Source: Oppiella nova
Taxonomy: Eukaryota; Arthropoda; Arachnida; Sarcoptiformes; Oppiidae
DNA: 21,642 nucleotides
Direction of reading: 5' to 3'
NCBI GenBank assembly: GCA_905397405.1
Contig: CAJPVJ010000667.1
Coordinates: forward strand, 1-21,642
Below are positions 1 to 10,340 of the stretch, one piece after another (position 1 is the first letter of the stretch; each line of letters starts with the position of its first letter). The notes beneath the pieces are model-generated. The model worked only from the letters and a program-made list of their open reading frames with translations, did not search any database and was not told the origin of the DNA. Position numbers and translations under genes: made by a program.

Positions 1-17
1 TTTTATTTCATTAACAG

Positions 18-1860
18 ACAGTGTGTCCACAGGCTGAAAATGGTGCACCCTTTACGGCAAAATGTAATACATGCTTAACACCTAAGCTTCACCAGTGTTT
101 TAGCATCGGAATGAGACTGGTAATTGATATATTTATAAGACTAATCATTTAAATAATGAATGCATTCATAGGAATACAATACACAAGACGTGCCACAAAA
201 CAGCGCCAAATGTGCCAAACGATCGCGAAGTAACACCACTCAAGCGACTGGGTTTGTGCCAAATCAGGGCACTAATTACAACGTTGTTCCGGGTCATAAT
301 CACCCGGGTCCTCATTCAACAAATACAGTCGCTACCCAACAAACTAATCAAGGCTATACATACCCGGCTCAGACATATACACAACAATTTAATGCATACA
401 ATCAGGGAATAAATGCGAGTGCAGTGCACACCTCGACATCACCACAACTGTCAGCTAACACTTCGACGATAATTGCGGCTAATAATGGTAATCAAGGCCT
501 GAATGGACTGCAAACAAACAATACGATAACCACTCCAACAAACAGTTCATTAGATAATAGGATCGAAGACATGATTTTCACATTTGTTAATAAGATTGAC
601 CTAGGACAGATGAGCACTAATGGGGATCCACTGTTAGATGAAATGAAAGTAATTATAATTTTAAAATAACTGTTAAATTCTTATTAATTTATTTAAAATC
701 TAATGACTTATGATTACCTTGATAGAAAATCCAACAAAACGAGCATGAAAATAAGTGCCGTATTCAGCATATTAGGAGAGTGCTGAATGATCCAGGTCGA
801 TTGAAACAGTTCCTGGATAACACGGGCTCTCACGAGTTGGCCAATGAACTAGTGGAAATGTTCAAAATGGACTACCCCTGGCCATATCGCCCTGACCTAC
901 CAGAATTACCAGTAGTACGGGCATCGGAATTGAGATCAGGGAATACCCGATACTTTTTCATGGACTCCAGTCCCAGGGGTCGGGCCATTGTGTTTATCTG
1001 TGCCGATGGACTGGACAGGGAGGCGGACAGATGGGAGTCCATTTTGGGACAGTTAGGCTTCGAGCAGGACGTCTACAGAAAAGCCAAATGCTCGCAGATA
1101 AGGGATGTGTTGTTGGGAGTGTCGGGTCAGCCCTTCGACGCCGACGCCCTGTTTGTGATGTTTATCGGCGGCCGATATGACGAAAAAATTCACGGATACG
1201 GAGGCAATGAGATGTGGATCACAGAAATTGTGGACATATTTTCCGACACTAATTGTGTGTCTCTGCGAAACAAACCGAAAATATTTGTTTTCAACACTTT
1301 CTCTATTGGTTTGTATTTGTATTTTACTTTTTGGAGAGAGAGAGAGTCTTTGATTTTATTAAATTTATAAATATATTTAAAAACTTTGTACAACAGGAAA
1401 ACCTCAACAAATTGAAAACATGTCACTAACTTGCAATAATCGCACCTATCTCATTAATGCACACTCTAACTGTACCGAAACCAGTATGTACTTTAAATTT
1501 AATTAATTCAATGTCTATAGTATTGTAATTATACTTAAATTATGAATTTTATTGAATATAGATATGAACTCATGGTTTAATCCGACAGAAAGTATAACAC
1601 TATTTGGACAGGCATTCAGTTATACGATCGCACAGTATGCCTGTAATCTACATTTAGCTAATTTAGTTAACACGGTATGTTATATTATATTTTAATCATT
1701 ATTTGATTTATTAACTATAATTATTTAATAGACACGCAAACGACTTACATCGGAGCATGGTGATAATGATCAACCGAAAATAGTTACCATTTCTGTGGAC
1801 ACATCAAGAGAGATATATTTCAATCCGGGTCTTTATAAGAGACTAATTAAGTCTATTTAA
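18..1860 (+). CDS. Gene A: nuclear-receptor-type zinc finger / linker / pseudo-caspase fusion, 5' partial
   Basis: Six exons join in frame: 18-119, 172-648, 726-1308, 1397-1483, 1562-1674 and 1732-1860 (TAA), giving 496 visible residues. The first visible exon is the second finger of a nuclear-receptor-like DBD. It retains CNTC and a GMR tail but lacks one expected Cys pair spacing. Residues 35-193 are an Asn/Gln/Thr-rich linker ending in IEDMIFTFVNKIDLG. Residues about 194-250 look like the end of a CARD (DPGRLKQFLDNTG). From about 280 a caspase fold follows: RGRAIVF strand, LGF, ADALFVMFIGG, SLRNKPKIF, then p10 NSWFNP and YFNPG. The caspase His is Gly (FIGG where SHG is expected) and the Cys of QACRG is Phe (NTFS), so protease activity is not expected. 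Intron phases match genes B and D. The 5' exons, including finger 1 and the start codon, lie outside the window. Confidence 0.85.
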
Positions 1861-2600
1861 AACAGTTGTTTATATTGTACCCTAAATCTATTAATTTTAT
1901 TAAATAGATGAACAATAATTGTCTGAATACTTAGTCATTAAAATTTAACTTATAATGCGTTAATAATTTAATTGATACTTATATTGGAAAAATAAATAGT
2001 TATATTGAAATAAAATACAAAATAACTTGTTCATAATTTATTATGCTCAAAGTTTATAAGTTACAATAAAAATATAATTTTAAATTAAAACACTATATTG
2101 GATTATTGGAAAATCTATGAATATAAGTCTATGAATTCATATAAAAAATTTACTGTATGTTTGAATAGCCATCCATATTTATAATGTTATTTAATATGTA
2201 AAATGTGTATGTCACCAGTGACTACAAAATATGTATAATTGGATTAACGGGACTAGTTGTTCATATTCGCCAAGTTTGATCAATTCAAATGGTAGATATG
2301 GTCATATAGTTTATGTTATTACTTATTACCTTGGCATATTTTGCTGACACCTAACGAGATTCCCCATTAAATATGGTAGTAATTTTAATATATATACCTA
2401 TAGCATACAAACTAATATATAAAAACCCATGGTCAATTCAATGGTTAATTAAAATTGCAATTACTTTATTTACATGACTTGCACTCAATGAGAGGGGCAA
2501 TAGTGTCAAACAATCATTGCCCACAATTGTATTACATGTTTGTTGAAAAATCACATCAATAAGTATTTGAGAAAGAAGTGAACGTAGACGAGATGAACGA
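1861..2600. other. Gene A 3' flank and A-B intergenic DNA
   Basis: Very AT-rich. Candidate polyadenylation signals AATAAA lie at 1991-1996 and 2065-2070. The first roughly 100 nt after the stop are almost identical to the region after the gene B stop (7323-7410). At the position of gene B's AATAAA, gene A reads AATAGA. I see no gene in the rest. Confidence 0.5.
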
Positions 2601-2610
2601 GATAGCAAAC

Positions 2611-2814
2611 TGACGTAATGTAAACGAGTGACATAATTGCATGTTTTAACACTAGTTGTATACAAACTTTGCGTTCAGTTATTGATGAGATGTCTGTGAG
2701 AAAGGATTGCATTCGTGTTGTGTCTCATATAAACATATAAGTAACAAGTTTATAAATACTGTTAATTTGATTTGATTATTGTTATGTTAATTGATACGTG
2801 AACACACATTAAAT
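2611..2814 (+). promoter_or_regulatory. Promoter and untranslated leader exon of gene B
   Basis: The elements come in the same order as upstream of genes C and E: TGACGTAA (2611-2618, bZIP/CRE-like), CGTTCA (2672-2677), the block TTGTGTCTCATATAAA with a TATA box at 2728-2733, then a leader segment TTTGATTTGATTATTGTTATG ending at a GTAAGT donor at 2815. The leader intron would run from 2815 to the AG at 3017-3018. Conservation among promoter copies is the evidence; the transcription start is inferred. Confidence 0.6.
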
Positions 2815-3040
2815 GTAAGTGATTTTAATAAATTATTATGTTTACTTACTTTTAAATTTCGCTTATTATGTAATTAGTACCAAAAAAGGTATAACCATAG
2901 AATTGTAAATAAAATTTTTAAAAATTAGTATTACGTTAATTGTGTAATAATATATTTACTATTGGATAACTTACTAAAACTTATATAACACATAATTATA
3001 AATTATTAAAACAAATAGTTTATGAAATCAACATAACTCG

Positions 3041-3483
3041 ATGTCCGCCGAAAAAGTGTGTGTTATTTGTGGTGCCAATGATCACACCATAATTCCAAAG
3101 ACTACAACCTACTATAAACTTAGTAAGATTTTACATGTTTTAAATAATAAATAAAATAAGTACTCTACGAATACATAATATTCACAATTTGCGATAAATA
3201 GGTGAGAATTATGTGCCCAAAGGGAGCGCCGTCTATTCGTGTGAGGGATGTCGACAATCGTTTAAAAGAAATCTAAAATTAAAAGTAAATGTATTTTATT
3301 TGTATTGTCATAAATATTAAACTATACTGTATGGATGAAATGTATCTGCACATTGTATTGTATTTTTAACATTAAATATATTCTATATTACAACAGGGAG
3401 AGTGTACTGAGGGAGGTAATTGTGACATAAATAAGTGTCGACACTGTAAACTCAGAAAATGTAAGCAAGCAGGAATGAGACAG
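3041..3483 (+). other. Gene B two-finger nuclear-receptor-like DBD exons
   Basis: Three exons (phases 1, 0, 0) encode CVIC ... CEGC (finger 1) and CTEGGNC ... CRHC plus a trailing KLRKC (finger 2), then GMRQ. The eight zinc ligands of a C4/C4 nuclear receptor DBD are present. The spacing is unusual: about 30 residues between the two Cys pairs of finger 1 (normally 13), and only 4 between the pairs of finger 2 (normally 9). The P-box region is RQSFKR rather than KGFFKR. Confidence 0.8.
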
Positions 3484-6400
3484 GTAAGCGAGTTGACGGT
3501 TAATTGGGATACAGTATTGAATTGAATTAATGATTGAATGCATGCATAGAATCCCAAACGACGAGCGCCGCCACAAAACATTACCAAACGTGCCAAACCT
3601 CGCCTCAATGATACGACTAACGCGAATGGGTTTATACCAAATAAGGGGTCAACACAACCATCATTTACTACTTCAACGACAGTAGTGTCCGATCAGGGAC
3701 CAGTTGTGGCTAATAATGGTACTCAAGGATTGAATGGATTGCAAACTAATCATACGATAACCACTGATAGTTCAGTAGATAATATGATCACATGTGTAAG
3801 CTAGTTCAATTTAAATGAATTATGAATTAATTTATATCCATTGCATAATCCATAGTCAAAAGAGAAAATAATAAACCAAAATTCAACTAGTTTATTATAT
3901 AGCGATGGATTTGAAAATAATCAGGCTCAAATTCCCTCACAGCTGTCTATGGCAAACATAGGTAACACAGCCTACAGTCAATCAAAAATAATGTATGTAT
4001 TGTTTTTAGCCGTCGAAGTGCAACATCCATATACGAGTCCCACTACTGCTGACCTTTCCTATCCAAATATGAGCACAGGTAAAGTATCGCAAATTGATCA
4101 GGTGGCTACTGTTGAGATGACATCCACTGAACCAATAATAGGTCAGGGATCTAATAATATACTTACCGTCCAAGACTCAGCTCAACTACCACTGCCACCA
4201 ATAGATCCTAATTAAATGGTTAGTCATAACTATTATATGAATAGAATGTTAACACAAATCATATTTATTATAAAATATAGCATTTAATATTAATAAATTA
4301 TTAATTGAATAGTAGCTATTTCAATTATCGGTATGAATATTGAAATGGCATGATTCATATATTAATTTAATTGAAATAATTTTGTATATTCATACGGATA
4401 AGTGAGAAAGGCTACTATAAATGTACCAGTTTCATATAATACGGTATATGTATACCTGTTATGTAGGATGTGCTAGGAACCGTGCCCTTCACTGTTGATA
4501 GTGATAACGTGATTATAGCGAATGAGTCGCATCTTCCGGAGGATTTGGCCAGTTTCATCATCGGTGAGGAAACCGGAGACCAAAGCGTTAGGGATATGAA
4601 TCAAACTGGAGGGTCACCATCACAGCAATTTAATGCATACAATCAGGCAATTAATATGAATGCAATTCAAGCATCGACATCATCACAACTATTAGCTACC
4701 ACTTCAACGACAGTAGTGTCTCATCAGAGACTAGTTATGGCTAATAATGTTAATCAAGGATTGAATGGACTGCAACCTAATCATACGATAACCACTGAAA
4801 CAAACAGTTCATTAGATAATATGATCGAAGACGTGACTTTCATATTTGCTAATAAGATTGACCTAGGACAGATGAACACTGCAATGGATCCATTATTAGA
4901 TGAATTTAAGGTGAGTGCTAATCTTTAATTTTTTAACATACTTTTAGTCATAGATTACACAATTTTGAACTTATACAATTATTAATGCTATAATACATAA
5001 AAAAGATATACTAATATGACACTCGTACATCTATGCCAGTAAGTTTCAAAAATAGGTAGCATTCACATTTAGTAATGCTATAAGTATTACTATTTGTAAT
5101 AATTTATAATACATGGAACTGGCTGATCTATGCTCTTAGTTAAAGCCGAAGCGAACTTAGAAAACTCGTTTTTAACAAACATTTTTGTGCCCATAACTGG
5201 TGTTTATTTTATATTGAATTAAGACATATCGAGCGAATTTGGCCACAAAAGGCCAGCAATGCGATCATCAATGTTGACGTCTATATGTCTACTGTTTACT
5301 TCCGGTCGCATTTATTGATGCATTGTTTTAGTTATCGATAGAAAATAGTTCACATTTGCAATCAAATGTGTCTGTAAAGGCCTTACCTTACACTGTAATA
5401 TGTAAAGCATCCAAATCTAGGTGGCAAAAAAGGCCTTTATAGTCACTATCAAAGTTAACAAAAAGTGGTCAAATAGTTAGTTAAATAGTTATTTATTTTT
5501 CTAAAGTTTTAGGTAAAATCCCTTTATTGTTGAATATAATGACAAATAGTTTGCATTATTTATGAATTTTGACAACTAATTAACTATATTCATCAATTAA
5601 CTCGTAAATATAACCATAAAAATGTTTGGTTTTAAATTGCAATAAATTACTTTATTTAATAATTATAAATTTAAATAATAGAAACAAATAAATTAATATC
5701 ATAAAGTGTATTAATTAGAGGTAAAAAGAATAAAATATTTTCATATAATTGCATTAAAACCTCCAGAAAATTTTTGTTGTAACATGATTAATAATATGAA
5801 TGATTATTTCCCTGACCCAGTCAAAGCGAGTGAGCTCCTTTATTTTTTAATTATTATTAAATATTAAATTATTATTAACTTTTTACAAAGTATTCTAAAT
5901 AGTTTATAGATTAATTAGTTAATAATTTAATAATCATAATTGTAATTACATATAAATAGCTCTCTCTCCATTTGGTGCTCCTGAAATTAGTAATTTATAC
6001 AAGTTATATTCTGGGCATGATAGGGTATCGGGGGATAAAAGTCAATCCCCCAATAAACACCAGTTATGATCACAAAAATGTTTGTTGAAAACGAGTTTTC
6101 TAAGTTCGCTTCGGCTTTATTAAAACCAATCTGAAATATTAAACAAAAACCACTGATTCATATAGAAATATCAACAAACCAAGAATGACAATACATGTCG
6201 CCTTCAACATATTCAGAGTGAGCTGAAGCACCAAGGTAGAATGAAAGAGTTCCTGGATAACACGGGAACAAACCCGTTGGCTAAAGGAGAACTAGTGTCA
6301 CTGGTGGGCATGTACAAAATGGAGGACTTCTGGCCATATCACAATGATTTAACGGAATTACCAGTTGTACCGGCAGAGAAATTGAGATCAGGGGACACCC

Positions 6401-7322
6401 GATACTTTATCATGGACTCTAAACCGAGGGGACGGGCCATAGTGTTCATGTGCATCAATGGAGTGGATAAGGAGGAGGACCGATGGGAATCCATTTTCGG
6501 ACAGTTAGGCTTCGATGTCGACGTCTATACAAAGGCCAAGTGCTCGAAAATAAAGGATGTGTTGTTGGGAGTGTCGGGTCAGCCTTTCAAAGCCGACGCC
6601 CTGTTTGTGATGTTTATTGGCGGCGGTTATGACGAGAAAATCCGCGGATACGGAGGCAATGAGATATCGTTCACAGATATTGTGGACATATTTTCCGACA
6701 CTAATTGTGTGTCTCTGCGAAACAAACCGAAAATATTTGTTTTCAACACTTTCTCTATTGGTTTGTATTTATGTTTATTTTAATATTTTATTGTGGAAAA
6801 GGGAGGGGAGAGTAAATGTTTTATTTAATTTTTATAACTATAGGAAAGCCTCAAAATATTGATAACATCAGAACAAATTGCCATGATCGCACCTATCTCA
6901 TTAATGCACACTCCAACTGTACCGAAACCAGTATGTATTCCAAATTATTGTACTGAACAGTTTACTTTATATTGAATATAATAAAACGAGAATTAATTAA
7001 TTGAATATAGATATGGACTCGTGGTATAACCCAAAAGAATGCATTACACTATTTGGACAGGCATTCAGTTATACGATTGCACAGTACGCTTGGGATCTGC
7101 ATCTTGGAAACTTAATTAACAAGGTATAATATAGAATACTATATTTTTTTATTACTTAATGTAAAATGTAAAGCTTAACAAAATGTAAACTATTAATAGA
7201 CACGCAAACGATTTAAATATGAGCATGGTGACAAAGAGCAACCGAAAATACTTACCATTTTTGCGCATACGAGAGAGATATATTTCAATCCGGGTCTATA
7301 TAAGCCAATTAAGTCTATTTAA
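3041..7322 (+). CDS. Gene B: nuclear-receptor-type DBD / linker / CARD-like / pseudo-caspase, with an in-frame stop in one exon
   Basis: Exons: 3041-3122, 3202-3284, 3397-3483, 3550-3795, 3856-4218, 4467-4910, 6166-6760, 6844-6930, 7011-7123 and 7200-7322. The ATG at 3041 opens directly into the first Cys pair (CVIC). Finger 1 closes with CEGCRQSFKR, close to the nuclear receptor P-box CEGCKxFF. Finger 2 reads C-x5-C-x4-C-x2-C and is followed by GMR. The basic NPKRRAP and TKRAKPR clusters are likely nuclear localisation signals. Exon 3856-4218 contains TAA at 4213-4215. Reading it gives a 285-aa DBD-linker protein; skipping it (all borders phase 0) gives 619 aa with the pseudo-caspase at about 315-619. 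Catalytic His and Cys are again Gly and Phe, and the p10 motif is DSWYNP. The intron at 4911-6165 carries a transposon-like insert. The gene is either alternatively spliced or decaying. Confidence 0.8.
4310..4417. repeat. Imperfect fold-back inverted repeat in gene B intron
   Basis: The arm starting TAGTAGC at 4310-4340 is matched in reverse complement by 4386-4417, ending GGCTACTA, with about 45 nt between. It lies in the intron 4219-4466, next to the exon that carries the stop. It may be a small fold-back element or a hairpin that affects splicing; I can see only the symmetry. Confidence 0.55.
5142..6121. mobile_element. Non-autonomous DNA-transposon-like element with roughly 65-bp terminal inverted repeats
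   Basis: The left end (about 5144-5208), beginning AAGCCGAAGCGAACTTAG, is repeated in reverse complement at about 6052-6119, ending CTAAGTTCGCTTCGGCTT, with few mismatches. The flanks are TA or TTAA rich, so a TA target duplication fits but is not certain. The interior of about 840 nt has no credible transposase ORF. The element sits inside the gene B intron 4911-6165 and explains why that intron is about 1.25 kb while the equivalent introns in A and D are 77-78 nt. Confidence 0.7.
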
Positions 7323-8430
7323 AACAGTTGTTTATATTGTACCCTAAATCTATTAATTTTATTAAATAAATGAACAATAATTGTCTGAATACTTAGTCAT
7401 TAAAATTTAATAATTTAATAATTTTGTAATACCTATTCATAATTTATTAATATAAGGTTAATATTATAAAAATTTAATTTAAAATTAAATCAATATATCG
7501 GAATATTTGTATTACTAATTATTATTATAAAAACTACATGTGATACGTAAAAACATATTTTTCGTTTGTTGGCACTAGCTAAAATCACATATTTATATGA
7601 CCTCACGGTTTTATATACATTTATATACATTAAATAATTTTATTGCTAATGTTTAATTGCCGGTAATTAATTTATTCATTAAAATTGTATACTTTTATAA
7701 ACATCAACTTTAAATTCCATTCTTATATTATACAAATTAGATTTAATTCTAAAAAATGTCTCTAAATAATATAAATTATTTGGTTTGGAGTTTAGAGTGG
7801 TTACGACAATAAATAATAAATGAAAATCAAACTAAACATTCTAATAACGAAATAATAACCTATTGTCTTTCGCAAGTATTTATATAAAAAAATTTCAAAA
7901 ATTGTTTTTTCGAATATTTCTCAGTAGGGTCATAAACACCAATCTCGAAATACATAATCTCGAAAATTGTATAATCTATTTTTAGATACTTTATTAACTT
8001 CTAAAACATTCATTTTACAAAATATTTAAAATCTCGCTTTAATTCATTGATATAAATGGTTAAAAAGCCTCTTAAGAACGAAAAACTAACCAGAATACTT
8101 TTAAAATATTTTATAATTAAAATTTTCTATTTTGTGTTTAGTTGTAACTCATTTTATACATAATTACATGTTTTGATAAATCTATTATACAGTGGTTATT
8201 TGATTATATCTTTTGACTGGTTAATCGCACTGAATTCTTGTGATCATATTCTTTTAGCTATATAAATGAACGACAATTTGGTGTACATATTCATTTATAT
8301 CCGTTCATAAAATATTTATGAAAATTTACTAAAATTCTCATAAAAAATACATAGAGGTTTTTAATAACTTTAAGAAATTTTGTAAATTCTGTAAACGTAA
8401 TACTATGAAATGATTCATGATTCATAATGA
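7323..8430. other. Gene B 3' flank and B-C intergenic DNA
   Basis: AATAAA at 7365-7370 is the likely polyadenylation signal. Bases about 7745-7945 belong to a dispersed repeat also found at about 11555-11775 and 12695-12860. I see no gene in this stretch. Confidence 0.5.
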
Positions 8431-8661
8431 TTCAAACGAGTTTATTATGTCAACAAAATTTCTCTCTCTCTCCTGATATGTGACGTAATGAACGAACAGA
8501 CGTTTAAATAATGAGTTAATCGGTTGAAAAACATGTGAAAGAATTAAACACTAATTGCGGACAAAACTATGCGTTCAGTAAGTGATAGGATATCTGTGGG
8601 AAAGAATACTTCATAACATTCATGTTGTGTCTCATATAAAAACATAAATGTGCATGGTCAA
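8430..8661 (+). promoter_or_regulatory. Promoter of gene C
   Basis: In order: AAACGAGTTTATTATGTCAAC, a CT repeat (about 8461-8472), TGACGTAATGAACGAAC (TGACGTAA at 8481-8488), CGTTCA (8572-8577), the conserved ATAGGATATCTGTGGGAA block, TTGTGTCTCATATAAAAA with the TATA box at 8635-8642. It is closely similar to the gene E promoter at 18833-19091. Unlike the other promoters, no separate leader exon or DBD exons follow; the linker exon starts about 90 nt beyond the TATA box. Confidence 0.65.
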
Positions 8662-9517
8662 ATGTGCATGAAACTCGTAAGTCATTGAATTATTTAATTT
8701 AGTTATAGTTTTATGATTGATTGCATACATAGAAACGCAAACTACAGGATATGCCACAAAACAGCGTTATTCCTACGAAATGTAAGGCAATTGGATCTGG
8801 ATCAAATGCGTTTTCAAATGGAAATGTTGCCACTGATAACCCTGGTGCTAAGTTAACAACAATTTGCAGCAAGATGTTGTCTTCTGATTATGAAGCGAAT
8901 AGTGATTATACGATATCCAATCACTCAAACATAACAGATACTACAGTTTTAGGTAATCAACCAGGTGCCGGTCCCTCCACTACAGCCCTTACCTCTCCCA
9001 CAATTTTGGGCTCATCTCCAGAATGTGTTAACAAGGAAAATGATTTATTAACGGAACTGATGGCAGACATTGAGATGATATCTACTGACGAGATGGTAGA
9101 CAAAGGGACAAAGAATTTGAATCCCAATCAAGACTTCACTCAACAATCACCGCAAACATCAGTTCATAATACTATGGCAGTTGAGTCCTATCAGAGAGCA
9201 CTGGTAGCTCAGTCGGCAACCTTTGGATCCACTCAAACCATTGCTCACAATAATATAATTGCGAGACAAACGGACACTTCCATTGATGACATCATCGAAG
9301 ATATGATATTTACATTTATTAACAAAATTAACCTGGGATTGGTTCCTACTAGTGGCGATCCCTTATTAGGCAAAATGAAAGTAAGCAAGCTTGTATTAAT
9401 AAACAAAAATAATTTATGACTAAAACTAAATTATTTAATAAATGCTTACATTTATAGCAACTTCAAGAAAACATGATTAGGGAGATTACGCACAGTACGC
9501 TTACAATCTGCATCTAG
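8662..9517 (+). CDS. Gene C: DBD-less, truncated family member (linker plus start of death-fold)
   Basis: Possible exons: 8662-8676 (ATG TGC ATG AAA CTC, then GTAAGT), 8733-9380 and 9458-9517 (TAG), about 240 aa. The middle exon begins KRKLQDMPQN, the same start as the linker exon of gene A (MPQN), and ends with IIEDMIFTFINKINLG and DPLLGKMK like the other copies. There is no zinc finger. The last exon keeps only about 9 codons of the CARD/p20 exon before a deletion joins it, out of frame, to the p10 exon, which brings in an early stop. The start codon is my inference from promoter distance and phase. It could be a shortened functional protein or a decaying copy; the long intact linker frame argues against great age. 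Confidence 0.55.
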
Positions 9518-9724
9518 ATGATTTAATTAAAACTGAAATGTTTTGTTATATATTAATTACTTATAATTGATTTAAAAACTATAAATGTTTAATAGACATG
9601 TAAGCGACTTGCATCGGAGCATGGTGATAATAAGCAACCGAAAATTGTCACCACTTCTTTGGAAACAAAAAGGAAAGTTTATTTTAATCCGGGTCTTTCT
9701 AAGAGGCAAATAAAAGTCAATTAA
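9485..9724 (+). pseudogene. Remnant p10 exons of gene C
   Basis: Bases from about 9488 to 9535 match the end of the p10 exon (GCACAGTA...CATCT) of genes A and B, but they follow a deletion and are read in another frame. The exon's donor site, GT in the other copies, reads GA here. The final exon, 9596-9724, is still fully open for 43 codons, with SEHGDN, YFNPG and TAA in the expected places, so the loss looks recent. Confidence 0.7.
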
Positions 9725-9745
9725 TTTACTTTATTATCAAATTCT

Positions 9746-10001
9746 GTATTAAGTATTATACGATTATAAATGTTTATTAAAAATTGTTCACAAAATTCTT
9801 GTTTGAAATCTATTGACATCTAATGTCTTAAACCATGTAATAAATATTAATAAAATAACTTGAAAAGTTAAATGTATTAAGTATTATACGATTATAATTG
9901 TTTATTAAAAATTGTTCACAAAATTCTTGTTTGAAATCTATTGACATCTAATGTCTTAAACCATGTAATAAATATTAATAAAATAACTTGAAAAGTTAAA
10001 A
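9746..10001. repeat. Direct tandem duplication, 128-bp unit x2
   Basis: Bases 9746-9873 are repeated at 9874-10001 with about one mismatch (TATAAATG versus TATAATTG) and a slightly different end. The unit contains AATAAA (9839-9844), so gene C's 3' flank now carries duplicated polyadenylation signals. Confidence 0.85.
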
Positions 10002-10189
10002 CAGTAGCTAGAGCAAATTATTTGACACATATTGTGTGGATTGGAATCATAGCTAAATTCTAAGTTTAAATGTTTTTCTGTGGAAATATTATTAATTTAT
10101 AAAATATTATTATGAGCCAGCATTTAATGAGCAAATGACTCAATCAATTAAAACTTATGTGTAATAAAGAGCCGTAAATTGGACACTTG

Positions 10190-10340
10190 AGGGCACCGGT
10201 ACTCTCAACTTATATTATATTTTGTTAATCTGTAATTAAAATTAATTTCATAACTGTATGATTTTTATTTTTAAAAATTATTGAAATATATTGAGGGTGT
10301 CCAAAGACATTTACTGTTATATATTATATGTTGCGTATGA
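10190..10340. repeat. Intergenic repeat block, copy 1 (second copy about 18560-18765)
   Basis: GGTACTCTCAACTTA...TTGAAATATATTGAGGGTGTCCAAAGA here corresponds to GGTACTCTGAACTTA...TTGAAATATATTTAAGGTGTCCAGAGA downstream of gene D. The block therefore travels with the 3' side of family members and marks the ends of the duplicated units. Confidence 0.6.

Noticed and set aside
1309-1370. Continuation of the p20 frame into RERE-type residues (also 17030-17097 in D)
   Set aside because: Follows a conserved GTTTGT donor and is a translated GA microsatellite; the caspase fold continues in the next exon, so this is intron.
1190-1426. Minus-strand open frame opposite the gene A p20 exon
   Set aside because: Antisense shadow of a conserved coding exon; a similar shadow occurs opposite gene D (16896-17156).
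2438-2665. Minus-strand open frame upstream of gene B
   Set aside because: Lies over the conserved promoter module, with no protein features.
3372-3608. Minus-strand open frames opposite the gene B DBD and linker exons
   Set aside because: Overlap well-supported plus-strand exons and splice sites; no recognisable protein.
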